Part shown: positions 1 through 9,500 of the stretch, piece by piece | Layout: each line of letters begins with the position of its first letter | Position numbering within the stretch: position 1 is the stretch's first letter | Assembly (NCBI GenBank): GCA_030149115.1 | Contig: JASBSE010000075.1 | Span: 1 to 24,865 of the forward strand | Length of the DNA stretch: 24,865 bases | From: Winogradskyella sp. | GTDB lineage: Bacteria; Bacteroidota; Bacteroidia; Flavobacteriales; Flavobacteriaceae | Direction: 5' to 3' | Position numbers and translations under genes: made by a program | Notes under the pieces: generated by a model | Told to the model about the DNA's origin: nothing | Database searches by the model: none | The model's input: only the letters and a program-made list of their open reading frames with translations

Positions 1-1
1 A

Positions 2-766
2 GGTAAGGGACAATCTTGGGGTGGTTCTTTAATCAGACCAGAGGCAACAGGATATGGTAATGTGTATTTTGCTGAGAATATGCTCAAAACAAAAGATGAT
101 TCTTTTGATGGTAAAAAAGTAGTTATTTCAGGTTCTGGTAATGTGGCGCAATTTGCTGCAGAAAAAGCGATAGAATTAGGTGCTACTGTACTTACCCTTT
201 CTGATTCAGGAGGTTATATATATGATGAAGAAGGTATTGATACAGAGAAATTAAATTTTGTAATGGACCTTAAGAACAATAAGCGCGGAAGAATTAGTGA
301 GTATGTGGATAAATATCCAAATGCTAAATTTTTCAAAGGAGAGAGACCTTGGTCTGTTAAATGTGATATAGCTCTTCCTTGTGCGACACAAAACGAATTA
401 AATGGAGAAGAAGCTAAGACTTTAATTGATAACGGTTGTATTTGTGTGTCTGAAGGTGCTAATATGCCATCTACTCCAGAAGCAATACATGAGTTTCATG
501 CCGCAAAAATATTATTTGCACCAGGTAAAGCATCTAATGCAGGAGGTGTTGCAACTTCTGGATTAGAGATGAGTCAGAACTCATTACGTTTAAGCTGGAC
601 AAGAGAAGAGGTTGATGCGAGGTTAAAAGATATCATGGAAGATATTCATGATTCTTGTGTTGAGTATGGTAAGAATGACGATGGTACAGTGGACTATGTA
701 AGAGGTGCTAATATAGCTGGTTTTGTTAAAGTTGCAGACGCAATGTTAGCTCAAGGAGTTATATAA
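2..766 (+). CDS. gdhA: NADP-specific glutamate dehydrogenase, 3' part (5' end outside window)
   Basis: Glutamate dehydrogenase interconverts 2-oxoglutarate plus ammonia and glutamate in the cytoplasm, linking nitrogen assimilation to the TCA cycle. The reading frame is open from base 2, so the gene enters from the left; 254 C-terminal residues are visible of a family length near 447. The visible part begins in the conserved GGSLIRPEATGYG segment, then shows the Rossmann nucleotide-binding motif SGSGNVAQFAAEKA, the DIALPCATQNEL segment, APGKASNAGGVATSGLEM, and the family's typical C-terminus IAGFVKVADAMLAQGVI. The match to the hexameric bacterial GdhA type is close throughout. The catalytic lysines lie upstream, outside the window. 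A GTG at 62 is an internal Val codon, not a start. A terminator follows directly, so gdhA is probably the last gene of its transcript. Confidence 0.95.
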   Translation, partial: GKGQSWGGSLIRPEATGYGNVYFAENMLKTKDDSFDGKKVVISGSGNVAQFAAEKAIELGATVLTLSDSGGYIYDEEGIDTEKLNFVMDLKNNKRGRISEYVDKYPNAKFFKGERPWSVKCDIALPCATQNELNGEEAKTLIDNGCICVSEGANMPSTPEAIHEFHAAKILFAPGKASNAGGVATSGLEMSQNSLRLSWTREEVDARLKDIMEDIHDSCVEYGKNDDGTVDYVRGANIAGFVKVADAMLAQGVI

Positions 767-784
767 ACTATAAATTCAAAGTAT

Positions 785-817
785 AAAAAGCTTCCGCCAC
801 AGTTGGAAGCTTTTTTT
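785..817 (+). terminator. Rho-independent terminator after gdhA
   Basis: An 11-bp perfect stem (AAAAAGCTTCC at 785-795 with GGAAGCTTTTT at 805-815) closes a 9-nt loop and runs into a T tract ending at 817. It lies 18 bp after the gdhA stop and separates gdhA from the porZ transcript. Confidence 0.9.
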
Positions 818-861
818 GTTACATATTATATGATTAGTACAATATTATCGTTACTATTAAA

Positions 862-869
862 TATATTTG
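862..869 (+). promoter_or_regulatory. Candidate -7 element upstream of porZ
   Basis: TATATTTG matches the Bacteroidota -7 consensus TAnnTTTG exactly. No TTG lies at the usual 17-23 bp upstream, so only half of the promoter is seen. It overlaps the TTG codon at 867, which argues that translation starts at the ATG at 885 instead. The implied 5' leader would be short. Confidence 0.4.
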
Positions 870-884
870 AGCAAACAATTTATA

Positions 885-3266
885 ATGCATAAAACTGTTT
901 TTAAATTTTTAATACTCTTTTTTAGTTTATCACTTAATCTTAGCGCACAAGATTTTTCTACATTATGGCAGGCTCATTTTTCTTACAATGATATAGTAGA
1001 TGTTGTTGGTGGTAATAATAAGGTGTATGCAGCTGCTCAAAATGCTGTTTTCGCCTACGATACTTTAACAGATGAAATAAGTACTATTACTACTGTTGAA
1101 GGGTTGTCAGGGGAGCAGATTACAACAATTCTTTACAGCGAAGAATTTCAATATTTGGTTATTGGTTATGAAACTGGTCTAATAGAAGTTTACTCGGAAA
1201 CAGATAATTCGGTCTTGACTGTAGTTGATATTTTAGAAAAAGAAAATATTACACCAGATAATAAATCTATTAATCACTTTTATGAGTACGAAGATTTCGT
1301 GTACATTTCAACAGACTATGGTATTTCGGTTTATGATTTAACAAGACTAGAGTTTGGTGATACCTATTTTTTAGGAAATGGAGGTGCACAAATTATTGTA
1401 AATCAGGTTACGGTTTTGAACAACGAAATTTTTGCAGCTTGCTCAAGTGGTAATGGATTAAAAAAGGCAGATTTAAGTAATCCTAATCTTATTGACTTTT
1501 CTCAATGGCAGACCTTTTTACCAGGTAATTTTACCAATGTTAATACCATTGGAGATTATGCTTATGCAATACGGGCTAATCGATCTTTTTTTGAAATAAC
1601 AAATACCAGTTTTACGCAACTATTTGTTTTGCCTTTAACACCTAGAGATACGGAAGTAAGTGATAACAAATTAATTATTGCAAATGTCAACAACATTCAG
1701 GTTTATGATGAAAGCGCACAGTTAATAGCTAGTTATACAGATAATGAAGATTTTGATACTCGTTTTACTTCTGCTGTAAAAATTAATGATGAAGTTTATA
1801 TTGGTACTGAAGATTTTGGTGTTTTAAAAACTAATGCTTCAGATGGTTTAATGTATACAGAGGTTAAACCAAATGGACCTCTAATGAATGAAATATTTAA
1901 GATTAATGCTGATTCTGAAGTGGTATGGGCAAGTTTTGGGGATTATACTACTGCATTTGATCCTGCTCCACTGAGAACTAGAGGGTTAAGTTATTTGAAA
2001 GATGATGTATGGGAAAGTATACCCTTCGATAGTGTTTTTGGGGCAAGAAATTTGTCTGAAATATCTGTTAATCCTTTTAATCCAAATCAAGCTTTTATTA
2101 GTTCTTTTCAAAATGGAATTTTAGAAATAAATGATTACGAACCTACTATACTATATAATCAAGATAACAGTGGCTTAGAATCATTAGTTATACCCGGTGC
2201 ACCACAAGTTATAAGTATCAGAGTTTCAGCTTCTATTTTTGATAATAATGGTGTTTTATGGACTATGACCGCACGTGCACCAAATCCTTTAAAGTCATAT
2301 GATCCAAATTCAGGGAGTTGGCAAGGCTATGATTTTTCATCAATTATAGAAGATGCTTTAGCTGATGAGTTTGGGTTTTATGACATAGCTATAGATAATA
2401 ATGGAACCAAATGGATTGGAGGTTACTCCAATGGTCTATATGCCTATAATGAGGGCCTAGCTAATCCTTTAAAAAACATAACTTCTGAAGAGCAAAACCT
2501 TCCATTTCCTAGAGTTACTGCTCTAGAAATAGATAATAGAAATCAATTATGGGTAGGGACCTTCTCAGGACTTAGAGTACTTTTTAATACGGCAGGGTTT
2601 TTTGAGGATCCAAACCCAACTCTAAGCTCAATAATTATTTTAGAAGATGGTATTGCTCAAGAATTATTAGAATCTCAGACCATTACAGATATTGAAGCAG
2701 ATGGTTCTAATAACAAATGGGTTGGAACAGTAGATTCTGGTGTGTTTTATTTTTCACCAGATGGTCAAAATACTATTTACCACTTTACAAAAGATAACTC
2801 TCCATTACCATCTAACAGTATAACAGATATTTCTTTAGATCCAAATAACGGAATAGTATATATAGCTACCGTAAAAGGTATGCTTTCATTTAGAGCAGGT
2901 GGTTCAAAGCCTGAAGAAACACTAGAGGACGCCTTTGTATATCCTAATCCTGTGAGGCCAGAATACAATATATTAGGCTTTAATGATTTAAATGACATTA
3001 ATAAGGGTATTAAAATTAGTGGATTAACCGAAAACGTTAATATTAAGATTACAGATATAGAAGGCAACCTTGTTGCTGAAGCTCAATCAAATATCAATTT
3101 AAGATCTTCGAGTGCTAATTATAATTTTGCTATAGATGGAGGTACAGCAGTATGGAATGGTAAAAACTTAGGAAACTCTATTGTGAGAACAGGTGTTTAC
3201 CTTGTAATGATTTCAGACCTAGACTCGTTTGAAACTAAAGTTTTAAAGGTTCTTATAGTACGATAA
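885..3266 (+). CDS. porZ: PorZ-like T9SS attachment-complex protein (beta-propeller plus sorting domain)
   Basis: PorZ is known as a surface component of the T9SS attachment complex (with PorU, PorV and PorQ), which cleaves sorting domains and joins cargo to A-LPS. The 793-residue product has a lipid-free signal peptide (MHKTVFKFLILFFSLSLNLS, then AQ). Beta-propeller repeats follow, recognisable by recurring blades such as DNNGTKWIGGYSNGLYAYN, IDNRNQLWVGTFSGL and GSNNKWVGTVDSGVFYF. A type A-like C-terminal domain begins near residue 686 (YPNPVRPEY) and ends KVLKVLIVR. The opening segment WQAHFSYNDIVDV is typical of the PorZ N-terminal propeller family. An in-frame TTG at 867 would add six residues but lies inside the -7 match and ahead of the signal peptide, so ATG 885 was chosen. 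recO starts 1 nt after the stop, suggesting one operon. A general two-component-regulator-type propeller protein is the main alternative. Confidence 0.82.
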   Translation: MHKTVFKFLILFFSLSLNLSAQDFSTLWQAHFSYNDIVDVVGGNNKVYAAAQNAVFAYDTLTDEISTITTVEGLSGEQITTILYSEEFQYLVIGYETGLIEVYSETDNSVLTVVDILEKENITPDNKSINHFYEYEDFVYISTDYGISVYDLTRLEFGDTYFLGNGGAQIIVNQVTVLNNEIFAACSSGNGLKKADLSNPNLIDFSQWQTFLPGNFTNVNTIGDYAYAIRANRSFFEITNTSFTQLFVLPLTPRDTEVSDNKLIIANVNNIQVYDESAQLIASYTDNEDFDTRFTSAVKINDEVYIGTEDFGVLKTNASDGLMYTEVKPNGPLMNEIFKINADSEVVWASFGDYTTAFDPAPLRTRGLSYLKDDVWESIPFDSVFGARNLSEISVNPFNPNQAFISSFQNGILEINDYEPTILYNQDNSGLESLVIPGAPQVISIRVSASIFDNNGVLWTMTARAPNPLKSYDPNSGSWQGYDFSSIIEDALADEFGFYDIAIDNNGTKWIGGYSNGLYAYNEGLANPLKNITSEEQNLPFPRVTALEIDNRNQLWVGTFSGLRVLFNTAGFFEDPNPTLSSIIILEDGIAQELLESQTITDIEADGSNNKWVGTVDSGVFYFSPDGQNTIYHFTKDNSPLPSNSITDISLDPNNGIVYIATVKGMLSFRAGGSKPEETLEDAFVYPNPVRPEYNILGFNDLNDINKGIKISGLTENVNIKITDIEGNLVAEAQSNINLRSSSANYNFAIDGGTAVWNGKNLGNSIVRTGVYLVMISDLDSFETKVLKVLIVR

Positions 3267-3267
3267 G

Positions 3268-3987
3268 ATGCTTACAAAAAACCAAGGGATTGTTCTTTCA
3301 AAACTAAAATATAGAGACAATGATCTTATTGTAAAGTGCTATACCAAAGAACGAGGTGTTGTAACTTATATTTTAAGGGGTGTTTTAAAGTCTAAGAAAG
3401 GGAGTAGTAGAACGGTTTACTACCAAGCATTATCGCAGCTTTATTTCGAAGAAAATTTTAAGAATAACAGATCTTTGCATGGCATTAAAGAAGTAAAGTT
3501 TAGTTATATATACCATACAGTACATTCTAACATATATAAAAGCTCTATCGTATTGTTTCTTTCGGAAATTCTTTCACATGCTTTAAAGGAAGAAGAAAAA
3601 AACGAATCGTTATTTAATTATCTCGAAGTTTCTTTGCAATATCTGGATAATGCAGAACAATTCTCTAATTTTCATTTGTTATTTCTACTTAAACTAACGC
3701 GATATATAGGTTTTCAACCAGATAGTAAAAATATAGAGTACCCATATTTTAATATGGAGTCTGGGATTTTTGAGTCAGTTAATCAAGGTATTTATTCAAT
3801 TTCAGGCGAAAATTTAACACTCTTAAAACAGCTATTGGGCATAAATTTTGATGCATTAAATAATATTAAAATCAATGCAAGACAAAGGCGAGAATTTTTA
3901 AATGTTTTATTGCATTATTTTGAGTTACATTTGGATGGATTTAAGAAACCAAAATCATTACAAGTGTTAAATGAAGTGTTTCATTAA
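3268..3987 (+). CDS. recO: DNA repair protein RecO
   Basis: RecO acts with RecR (and RecF) to load RecA on SSB-coated single-stranded DNA during gap repair. The 239-residue product has the family's usual length and opening: an N-terminal OB-fold (residues about 1-80) with the pattern QGIVLSKLKYRDNDLIVKCY, then TKERGVVTYILRGVLKSK. An alpha-helical C-terminal domain follows, with the LLFLLKLTRYIGFQPD segment that recurs in RecO proteins. The four zinc-binding cysteines found in some RecO proteins are absent. The start codon is separated from the porZ stop by a single base, so the two are very likely cotranscribed and perhaps translationally coupled. The functional link to secretion is not obvious. 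The following TonB receptor begins 24 bp downstream with no terminator between. Confidence 0.9.
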   Translation: MLTKNQGIVLSKLKYRDNDLIVKCYTKERGVVTYILRGVLKSKKGSSRTVYYQALSQLYFEENFKNNRSLHGIKEVKFSYIYHTVHSNIYKSSIVLFLSEILSHALKEEEKNESLFNYLEVSLQYLDNAEQFSNFHLLFLLKLTRYIGFQPDSKNIEYPYFNMESGIFESVNQGIYSISGENLTLLKQLLGINFDALNNIKINARQRREFLNVLLHYFELHLDGFKKPKSLQVLNEVFH

Positions 3988-4011
3988 GTCAATTTTTACT
4001 AAAAGATTTTA

Positions 4012-6447
4012 ATGACGAAGTATATAAAACTAAAAATAAGTGTCATTTTTAGTACTATTTTATGCCTATACTGTAACGGTATAAATGCCCAAACTATTAC
4101 GGTTTTAGAAGAGGGTACAAGCCAGCCAATTTCTGGTGTTTCTTTATATAATTTACAACAAACAAAATATGAAGTTACAGACTTCGATGGAAATGCTAAT
4201 CTAGATAAGTTTAATGACAGAGAAGTTATTTATTTTAAGAACCTTTTGTATGAACCATTGCGGTTAAGAAAGGTAGAGATTTCTGAAAAAAACTACACTG
4301 TATATTTAATACCTAAAGTTGAAGGCCTTAAGCAAATTGTAATTTCAGTATCTAAATTTGAACAAAGTAGAAGAGATATTCCTCAATCTATTGTTGCAGT
4401 TAATGCTAAAGAAATTGCCTTTGCTAATCCGCAAACAAGCGCAGATCTTTTAGATAATACAGGCAATGTTTTTATTCAAAAAAGCCAAATGGGTGGTGGT
4501 AGTCCAATGATACGCGGTTTTTCTACAAATAGATTACTAATTAGTGTAGATGGTGTAAGAATGAATAATGCTATTTTTAGAGGAGGTAATCTGCAAAATG
4601 TTATTTCAATAGATCCCTTATCAATTCAAAATACCGAGGTAACACTTGGGGCAGGATCTGTTGTATATGGTAGTGATGCCATTGGTGGAGTTATGAGTTT
4701 CTACACTAAAAAACCTCAGTTATCCTACAAAGAAACGTCTATAGTTAGTGGTAATACTATGTTACGCTATGCTAGTGCTAATAATGAAAAAACAACACAT
4801 TTAGACTTTAATTTAGGTTATAATAAATGGGCTTTTTTAACCAATATTAGCTATACAGATTTTGATGATTTAAGAATGGGTAGCTACGGACCAGATGAAT
4901 ACTTAAGACCAGAATACGTCATAAGGCAAAATAGTGAGGATGTTATTGTAGCAAATAGTAATCCAAAGATCCAAAAGCCTACAGGATACGACCAGATAAA
5001 CCTTATGCAAAAGGTGAGGTACGAACCAAAAGATAATCTAAAATTTGACTTAGGATTGTTTTATACCACAACATCAGATTATTCAAGATATGATAGATTA
5101 ATAAGACCGCGAGGAGAAATATTGCGTTCTGCCGAATGGAATTACGGTCCGCAACAGTGGTTTATGGGTAATTTTCAAATTACAAAAACGAGCAGTAGCT
5201 CTAATTTATATGATAAATTCCAAACTACTTTAGCATATCAAAATTTTAAGGAAAGTAGAGAAGATAGAGATTTTCAATCAGATATTAGAGCTGTACGTGC
5301 GGAGAATGTAGATGCGATATCATTTAATGTAGATTTAGAAAAGGACTTAAGTAGCAAAACAAGCCTTTTTTATGGCATAGAATATTTACACAATAAAGTT
5401 AACTCAGACGGACACGATAAAAATATTGCTACAAATGAAAACTCGGCAACTGTAACTCGTTATCCCGATGGATCCACTTGGCAGTCTATTGCAGCATATA
5501 CGAGTTTAAAATATAAGCCCAATTCTAAATTTGTATTTCAAACAGGTTTAAGATATAATCAGATTATTGCTAAAGCAGATTTTACAGAAAATAATGTCTT
5601 TTTAAATCTTCCGTTTGATAGTGCTGATATTAATACAGGAGCGTTAACAGGTACAGCAGGTATAACCTGGTCTCCAAGTAATATAATACAATGGAAACTC
5701 AATGCTTCAACAGCATTTAGAGCACCAAATATTGACGATATAGGTAAGGTGTTCGATTCTGAGCCTGGATCTGTAGTAGTACCAAACAATAACTTAAGAC
5801 CAGAGTATGCTTATGGTGGAGAATTAGGTTTAAAGTTGAATTTTGAAAATAAGGTTGTGTTAGATATGGCTACCTATTATACCTTTTTAGACAATGCATT
5901 AATTAGAAGAGATTTTGATATTAATGGTGAAACGGAAATTGTTTATGATGGTGAATTAAGCTCTGTACAAGCTATACAAAATGCTTCAAAAGCATGGATT
6001 TATGGTTTTGAAGTTGGTGCAGAAGTTAATTTTTCTAAAGCATTAAAATTGCGCTCACAGTATAATGTTATTGGAGGAACCGAAGATGATAATGGAGTAG
6101 AAGTGCCTGTAAGACATGTAGCGCCAAATTTTGGTAGAACACATCTCATCTGGAAAAAAGACAAGTTGCTTTTTGATGCATTTTTGGTATACAACAGCGA
6201 ATTATCTTTTAATCAATTAGCCCCATCGGAGTATTCTAAAGATTATTTATACGCAAAAGATTCAGACGGAAATCCTTATTCACCATCTTGGTACACTTTA
6301 AACTTACGAACGCAATACCAGTGGAAAGATAAATTAATACTTACAGCAAGTTTAGAAAATATTACAGACCAACGTTACAGGCCTTATTCATCAGGTATTT
6401 CTGCAGCAGGTAGAAATTTAATAATAGCATTGCAATATGCATTTTAA
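4012..6447 (+). CDS. TonB-dependent outer-membrane receptor, haem/haemoprotein type
   Basis: This protein would import a large ligand across the outer membrane using TonB-ExbBD energy. The 811 residues start with a signal peptide ending NGINAQ (about 1-27). A carboxypeptidase-regulatory-like beta domain (about 28-105), typical of Bacteroidota receptors, follows, then a TonB-box-like stretch (KQIVISVSKF), a plug (about 120-235) with GGGSPMIRGFSTNRLL, DGVRMNNAIFRGGNLQ and VVYGSDAIGGVM, and a 22-strand-type barrel ending in Phe. The barrel carries FRAP at 569-572 followed by NNNLRPE at 592-598, close to the FRAP...NPNL signature of haem and haemoglobin receptors; NPNL is NNNL here. Haem or a haemoprotein is therefore the favoured ligand, by inference. 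The neighbours porZ and recO give no substrate clue, and no haem-uptake accessory gene is in the window. Confidence 0.85.
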   Translation: MTKYIKLKISVIFSTILCLYCNGINAQTITVLEEGTSQPISGVSLYNLQQTKYEVTDFDGNANLDKFNDREVIYFKNLLYEPLRLRKVEISEKNYTVYLIPKVEGLKQIVISVSKFEQSRRDIPQSIVAVNAKEIAFANPQTSADLLDNTGNVFIQKSQMGGGSPMIRGFSTNRLLISVDGVRMNNAIFRGGNLQNVISIDPLSIQNTEVTLGAGSVVYGSDAIGGVMSFYTKKPQLSYKETSIVSGNTMLRYASANNEKTTHLDFNLGYNKWAFLTNISYTDFDDLRMGSYGPDEYLRPEYVIRQNSEDVIVANSNPKIQKPTGYDQINLMQKVRYEPKDNLKFDLGLFYTTTSDYSRYDRLIRPRGEILRSAEWNYGPQQWFMGNFQITKTSSSSNLYDKFQTTLAYQNFKESREDRDFQSDIRAVRAENVDAISFNVDLEKDLSSKTSLFYGIEYLHNKVNSDGHDKNIATNENSATVTRYPDGSTWQSIAAYTSLKYKPNSKFVFQTGLRYNQIIAKADFTENNVFLNLPFDSADINTGALTGTAGITWSPSNIIQWKLNASTAFRAPNIDDIGKVFDSEPGSVVVPNNNLRPEYAYGGELGLKLNFENKVVLDMATYYTFLDNALIRRDFDINGETEIVYDGELSSVQAIQNASKAWIYGFEVGAEVNFSKALKLRSQYNVIGGTEDDNGVEVPVRHVAPNFGRTHLIWKKDKLLFDAFLVYNSELSFNQLAPSEYSKDYLYAKDSDGNPYSPSWYTLNLRTQYQWKDKLILTASLENITDQRYRPYSSGISAAGRNLIIALQYAF

Positions 6448-6482
6448 AAAACAAAAGGTCTCATATTGAGACCTTTTGTTTT
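6448..6482. terminator. Bidirectional terminator between convergent genes
   Basis: A perfect 16-bp stem (6448-6463 paired with 6467-6482) has a 3-nt loop. Both outer arms are A/T tracts, so either strand ends in a U-rich tail. It starts immediately after the receptor stop codon and lies 21 bp before the 3' end of the opposing gene, so it serves both. Confidence 0.92.
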
Positions 6483-6503
6483 AATGTTATGTTATTTATC
6501 AAT

Positions 6504-9500
6504 CTAATGTTGTTTAATAGCCTTTTTACTAATTACTTGTCCATTAGATAAAGTTACTTTAGCTATATATGCTGCATTACTTAGTTTAGATAAATTATAA
6601 ACTTCTACAGAACTATTTCCCGTTAAGCTATAAACTTGTCTTCCAAGAACATCTAAGATTTCAACATGCTCTATAGTATATTGTTCGCTAACTTTTATTT
6701 GTACCTCTCCATTGTTAAGTTCGGTAATAATAAGGTCGTTTGCTGTAATAACGTTGTCGTTTACAGATAGTGCTTGAGGATTAAATACAATTTCAAAGCG
6801 CTCATTAAAATCACCATTTTCTGAAGTGAAAGCATAATTAGAGTCGCTAAGATTGTGAATTGTATTGTTTAGGTTGTCAATAAGATAGATAGTATTTGTT
6901 GTTACAAAATCACCCTCAAGTTGCGCAATAGATAATGTATAAGTTGTTGGCTCATTGGTATTAGAATAAAAACCAAGAGGGATAATTTCATCTAGGGACA
7001 AACTATTTAGGTCTTTGGCTTGTATTGCATATTTCTTGTCAGAATTTAAAATAACAGAAGACAATATAGCCGAAGTTTCGGTAGAGAGATTTCTAGGTGC
7101 ATCAAAAGACATAGCGTCTACACCATCTGTTGCACCTTCTACATAGCCAATTAAAACCTGACTAAAAATTCCGGTGTCAGAAGTTAAATTAACCCACAAT
7201 TTATTAGACTGATTAGAAGTTCTGTAAAATTGAGTGTTATTACCTGTAACCCTCATGCGATTATTAAATACTACTTCATTATAATATCCAGCACCACTTG
7301 TAGCATGAGATTTATTTCCTATTACAAAAAAGCCTTGCCCAGAACCAATGTAGCCATCAGGAATATTCCCTGGATCATTTGGTGCGGCAGAACCTGTAGC
7401 AACACCACCAGTATAATTCAGCATAGCATAATCATCTTGAGAAAAATTAGCATTTTCATTTCCTGAGGCATTAAAATCTGCGTTAGAAACATGAGACCAT
7501 AAATAAATAACACCTTCTAGGAAAGATGAAGTGTCTTCAAAAAATATAGTAGCATCAATAGCAGATGGGTACGGGTTACCAATAAAATTCCAGTTATTGT
7601 AGTTTTGTACAGAGCTTACAGGTAGTACCTCTGGTCTTATGTATATATCCGCACTTATATTACCTGTATTAAAACCACCTTGGCTATTCGAGGGATTTCC
7701 TTCAAAAATATAAGTGTAATTATTGGGTGTAAATGCAAGATTGGTATGCATAGATGCATAACCTCTGCCAGGTGTCATCAGACCAGTTGTTTGAGCTGTC
7801 CAATCGTTGCCTTCATCATCAATATCATCATTGCCATTAGTAAAAGTACCTGTATTATTAGTTTCAACTAAAATGTCATTGTATTGAGCTGCATTAAAAA
7901 AGTATCGACGTTGAGGATTAGAATTGAATAATGCTGTTTCAATCTGGGCATTTACCAAAGGTGAACTCCAATACGTATAGTCATACCAATTATCGAGGAA
8001 TGAAGTTGTTTTACTTAAAATGTTGGTTCCTGTTGTAGGGTTTAAGGTATAAGTGCCTGCATCATCAACTTGAACTAATGCACCAGAAGTAGCAATATCT
8101 ATAGTACCATTATTAACCACATTATTTTGAACTAAAACATAATCATCGTCTGCTATAGTCAAAGTATTTCCAGTATTTACAGTACAGTCACAAGCTTCAA
8201 AACTTATTTCTACACCGCCAGTTGCGGTGTCATAATCTGCATCTATAATAACTCTATCAGCAGTTGTTGGTGGAGTATCTATAGCAGTATTGTCACTCCA
8301 TGTCCAGTTAGTTCCATCCCAAGTAGCTGTTCCAACATTATACTGAGCTGCATTACTAACTATTGAACACGCAGCATCTTCAGTCACTTCACAGTAAAAT
8401 TGATAACTATCCAAATTAAAGCCAGTTATAGTTAGAGTATCACTGGTTTCTCCTGTAACTGTACCTGGTGCAAAAGCAGCAGTTGTTACGTTAGACCAAT
8501 TTGCAGAAGTACCATCGTTATACAACCATTGATATGTTAAAACTCCAGAGTTTCCTGGAGTAGCAGAAATACTAAATGAGCTTACACTACAGTCCGTAAT
8601 ATCTGTTAAAGTTGAAACCAAAGGTAATGTAGCTGGTACAGAAAAAACCCCAATATCCGAACATGTCTCTGCACTTACATTAGACCAATCAGAGGCACTA
8701 TATGTTGTGCTTGGACCTGCAGAAGTATTATCACGATATATTGAATAACCAATTTCATTTGGGCAATGCACAACATCGTGTTGAGCACCGTTTTTGGTTA
8801 GTCTAATTTCATCTTGTTCATTTATTCCAGCACCATATACTGTTAGGTCGTAGCTTATAGAGCTACAAGGATTTGGTGAAGCATCTCCACATCGAATAGT
8901 AAAGGTGCTATTTGCAGCGATTGTGCCAGTTAAATCAATAGTTCTGGATGGTGTTGCATCTCCAATAGTTGCATATCTTTCTAAGGCAAAATCGGTACCA
9001 GCAGCATCCAGATTTATCGCTGTATTTGTTGGATTGTAAAGTTCCATATACCAAACATTACCTCCGTTAGAGTCATACACTTCAGAAATAATGATGTCTG
9101 TAAATGAGCTTGTAGAACATGAACCTGTACTGTTTAAAACAGTAAAAGTAGAACTATCTAAAGGACACCCAGCCTCAGTTATTGTTATTGAACCTGTAGT
9201 TGCTCCTGTAGGAACTTCAACAACTAATTGTGTTGCTGATTGCGATATAATAGTGGCATTAAGCCCAGAGAATTCTACGGTAGTTCCAGCAGTAAAGCCT
9301 GTTCCGTTAATAATGACTTCAGTAAGTTCTGGTCCAGAAGTTGGAGTAAAGCCAGAAACAGTTTGTGTTGGTGTACAAGCCGCTATAACTTCAATAGTAT
9401 AATCTTCTACAGAACCCCAATTAAATGTACCACAAGGAGAAACTGTTCCTGAAGAACCACCTTCTTCTTGTACAATACGCATTCTGTATGTGCCAATAGG

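Noticed and set aside
867..884. TTG start extending porZ by six residues
   Set aside because: It overlaps the TAnnTTTG match and puts extra residues ahead of a complete signal peptide beginning at ATG 885.
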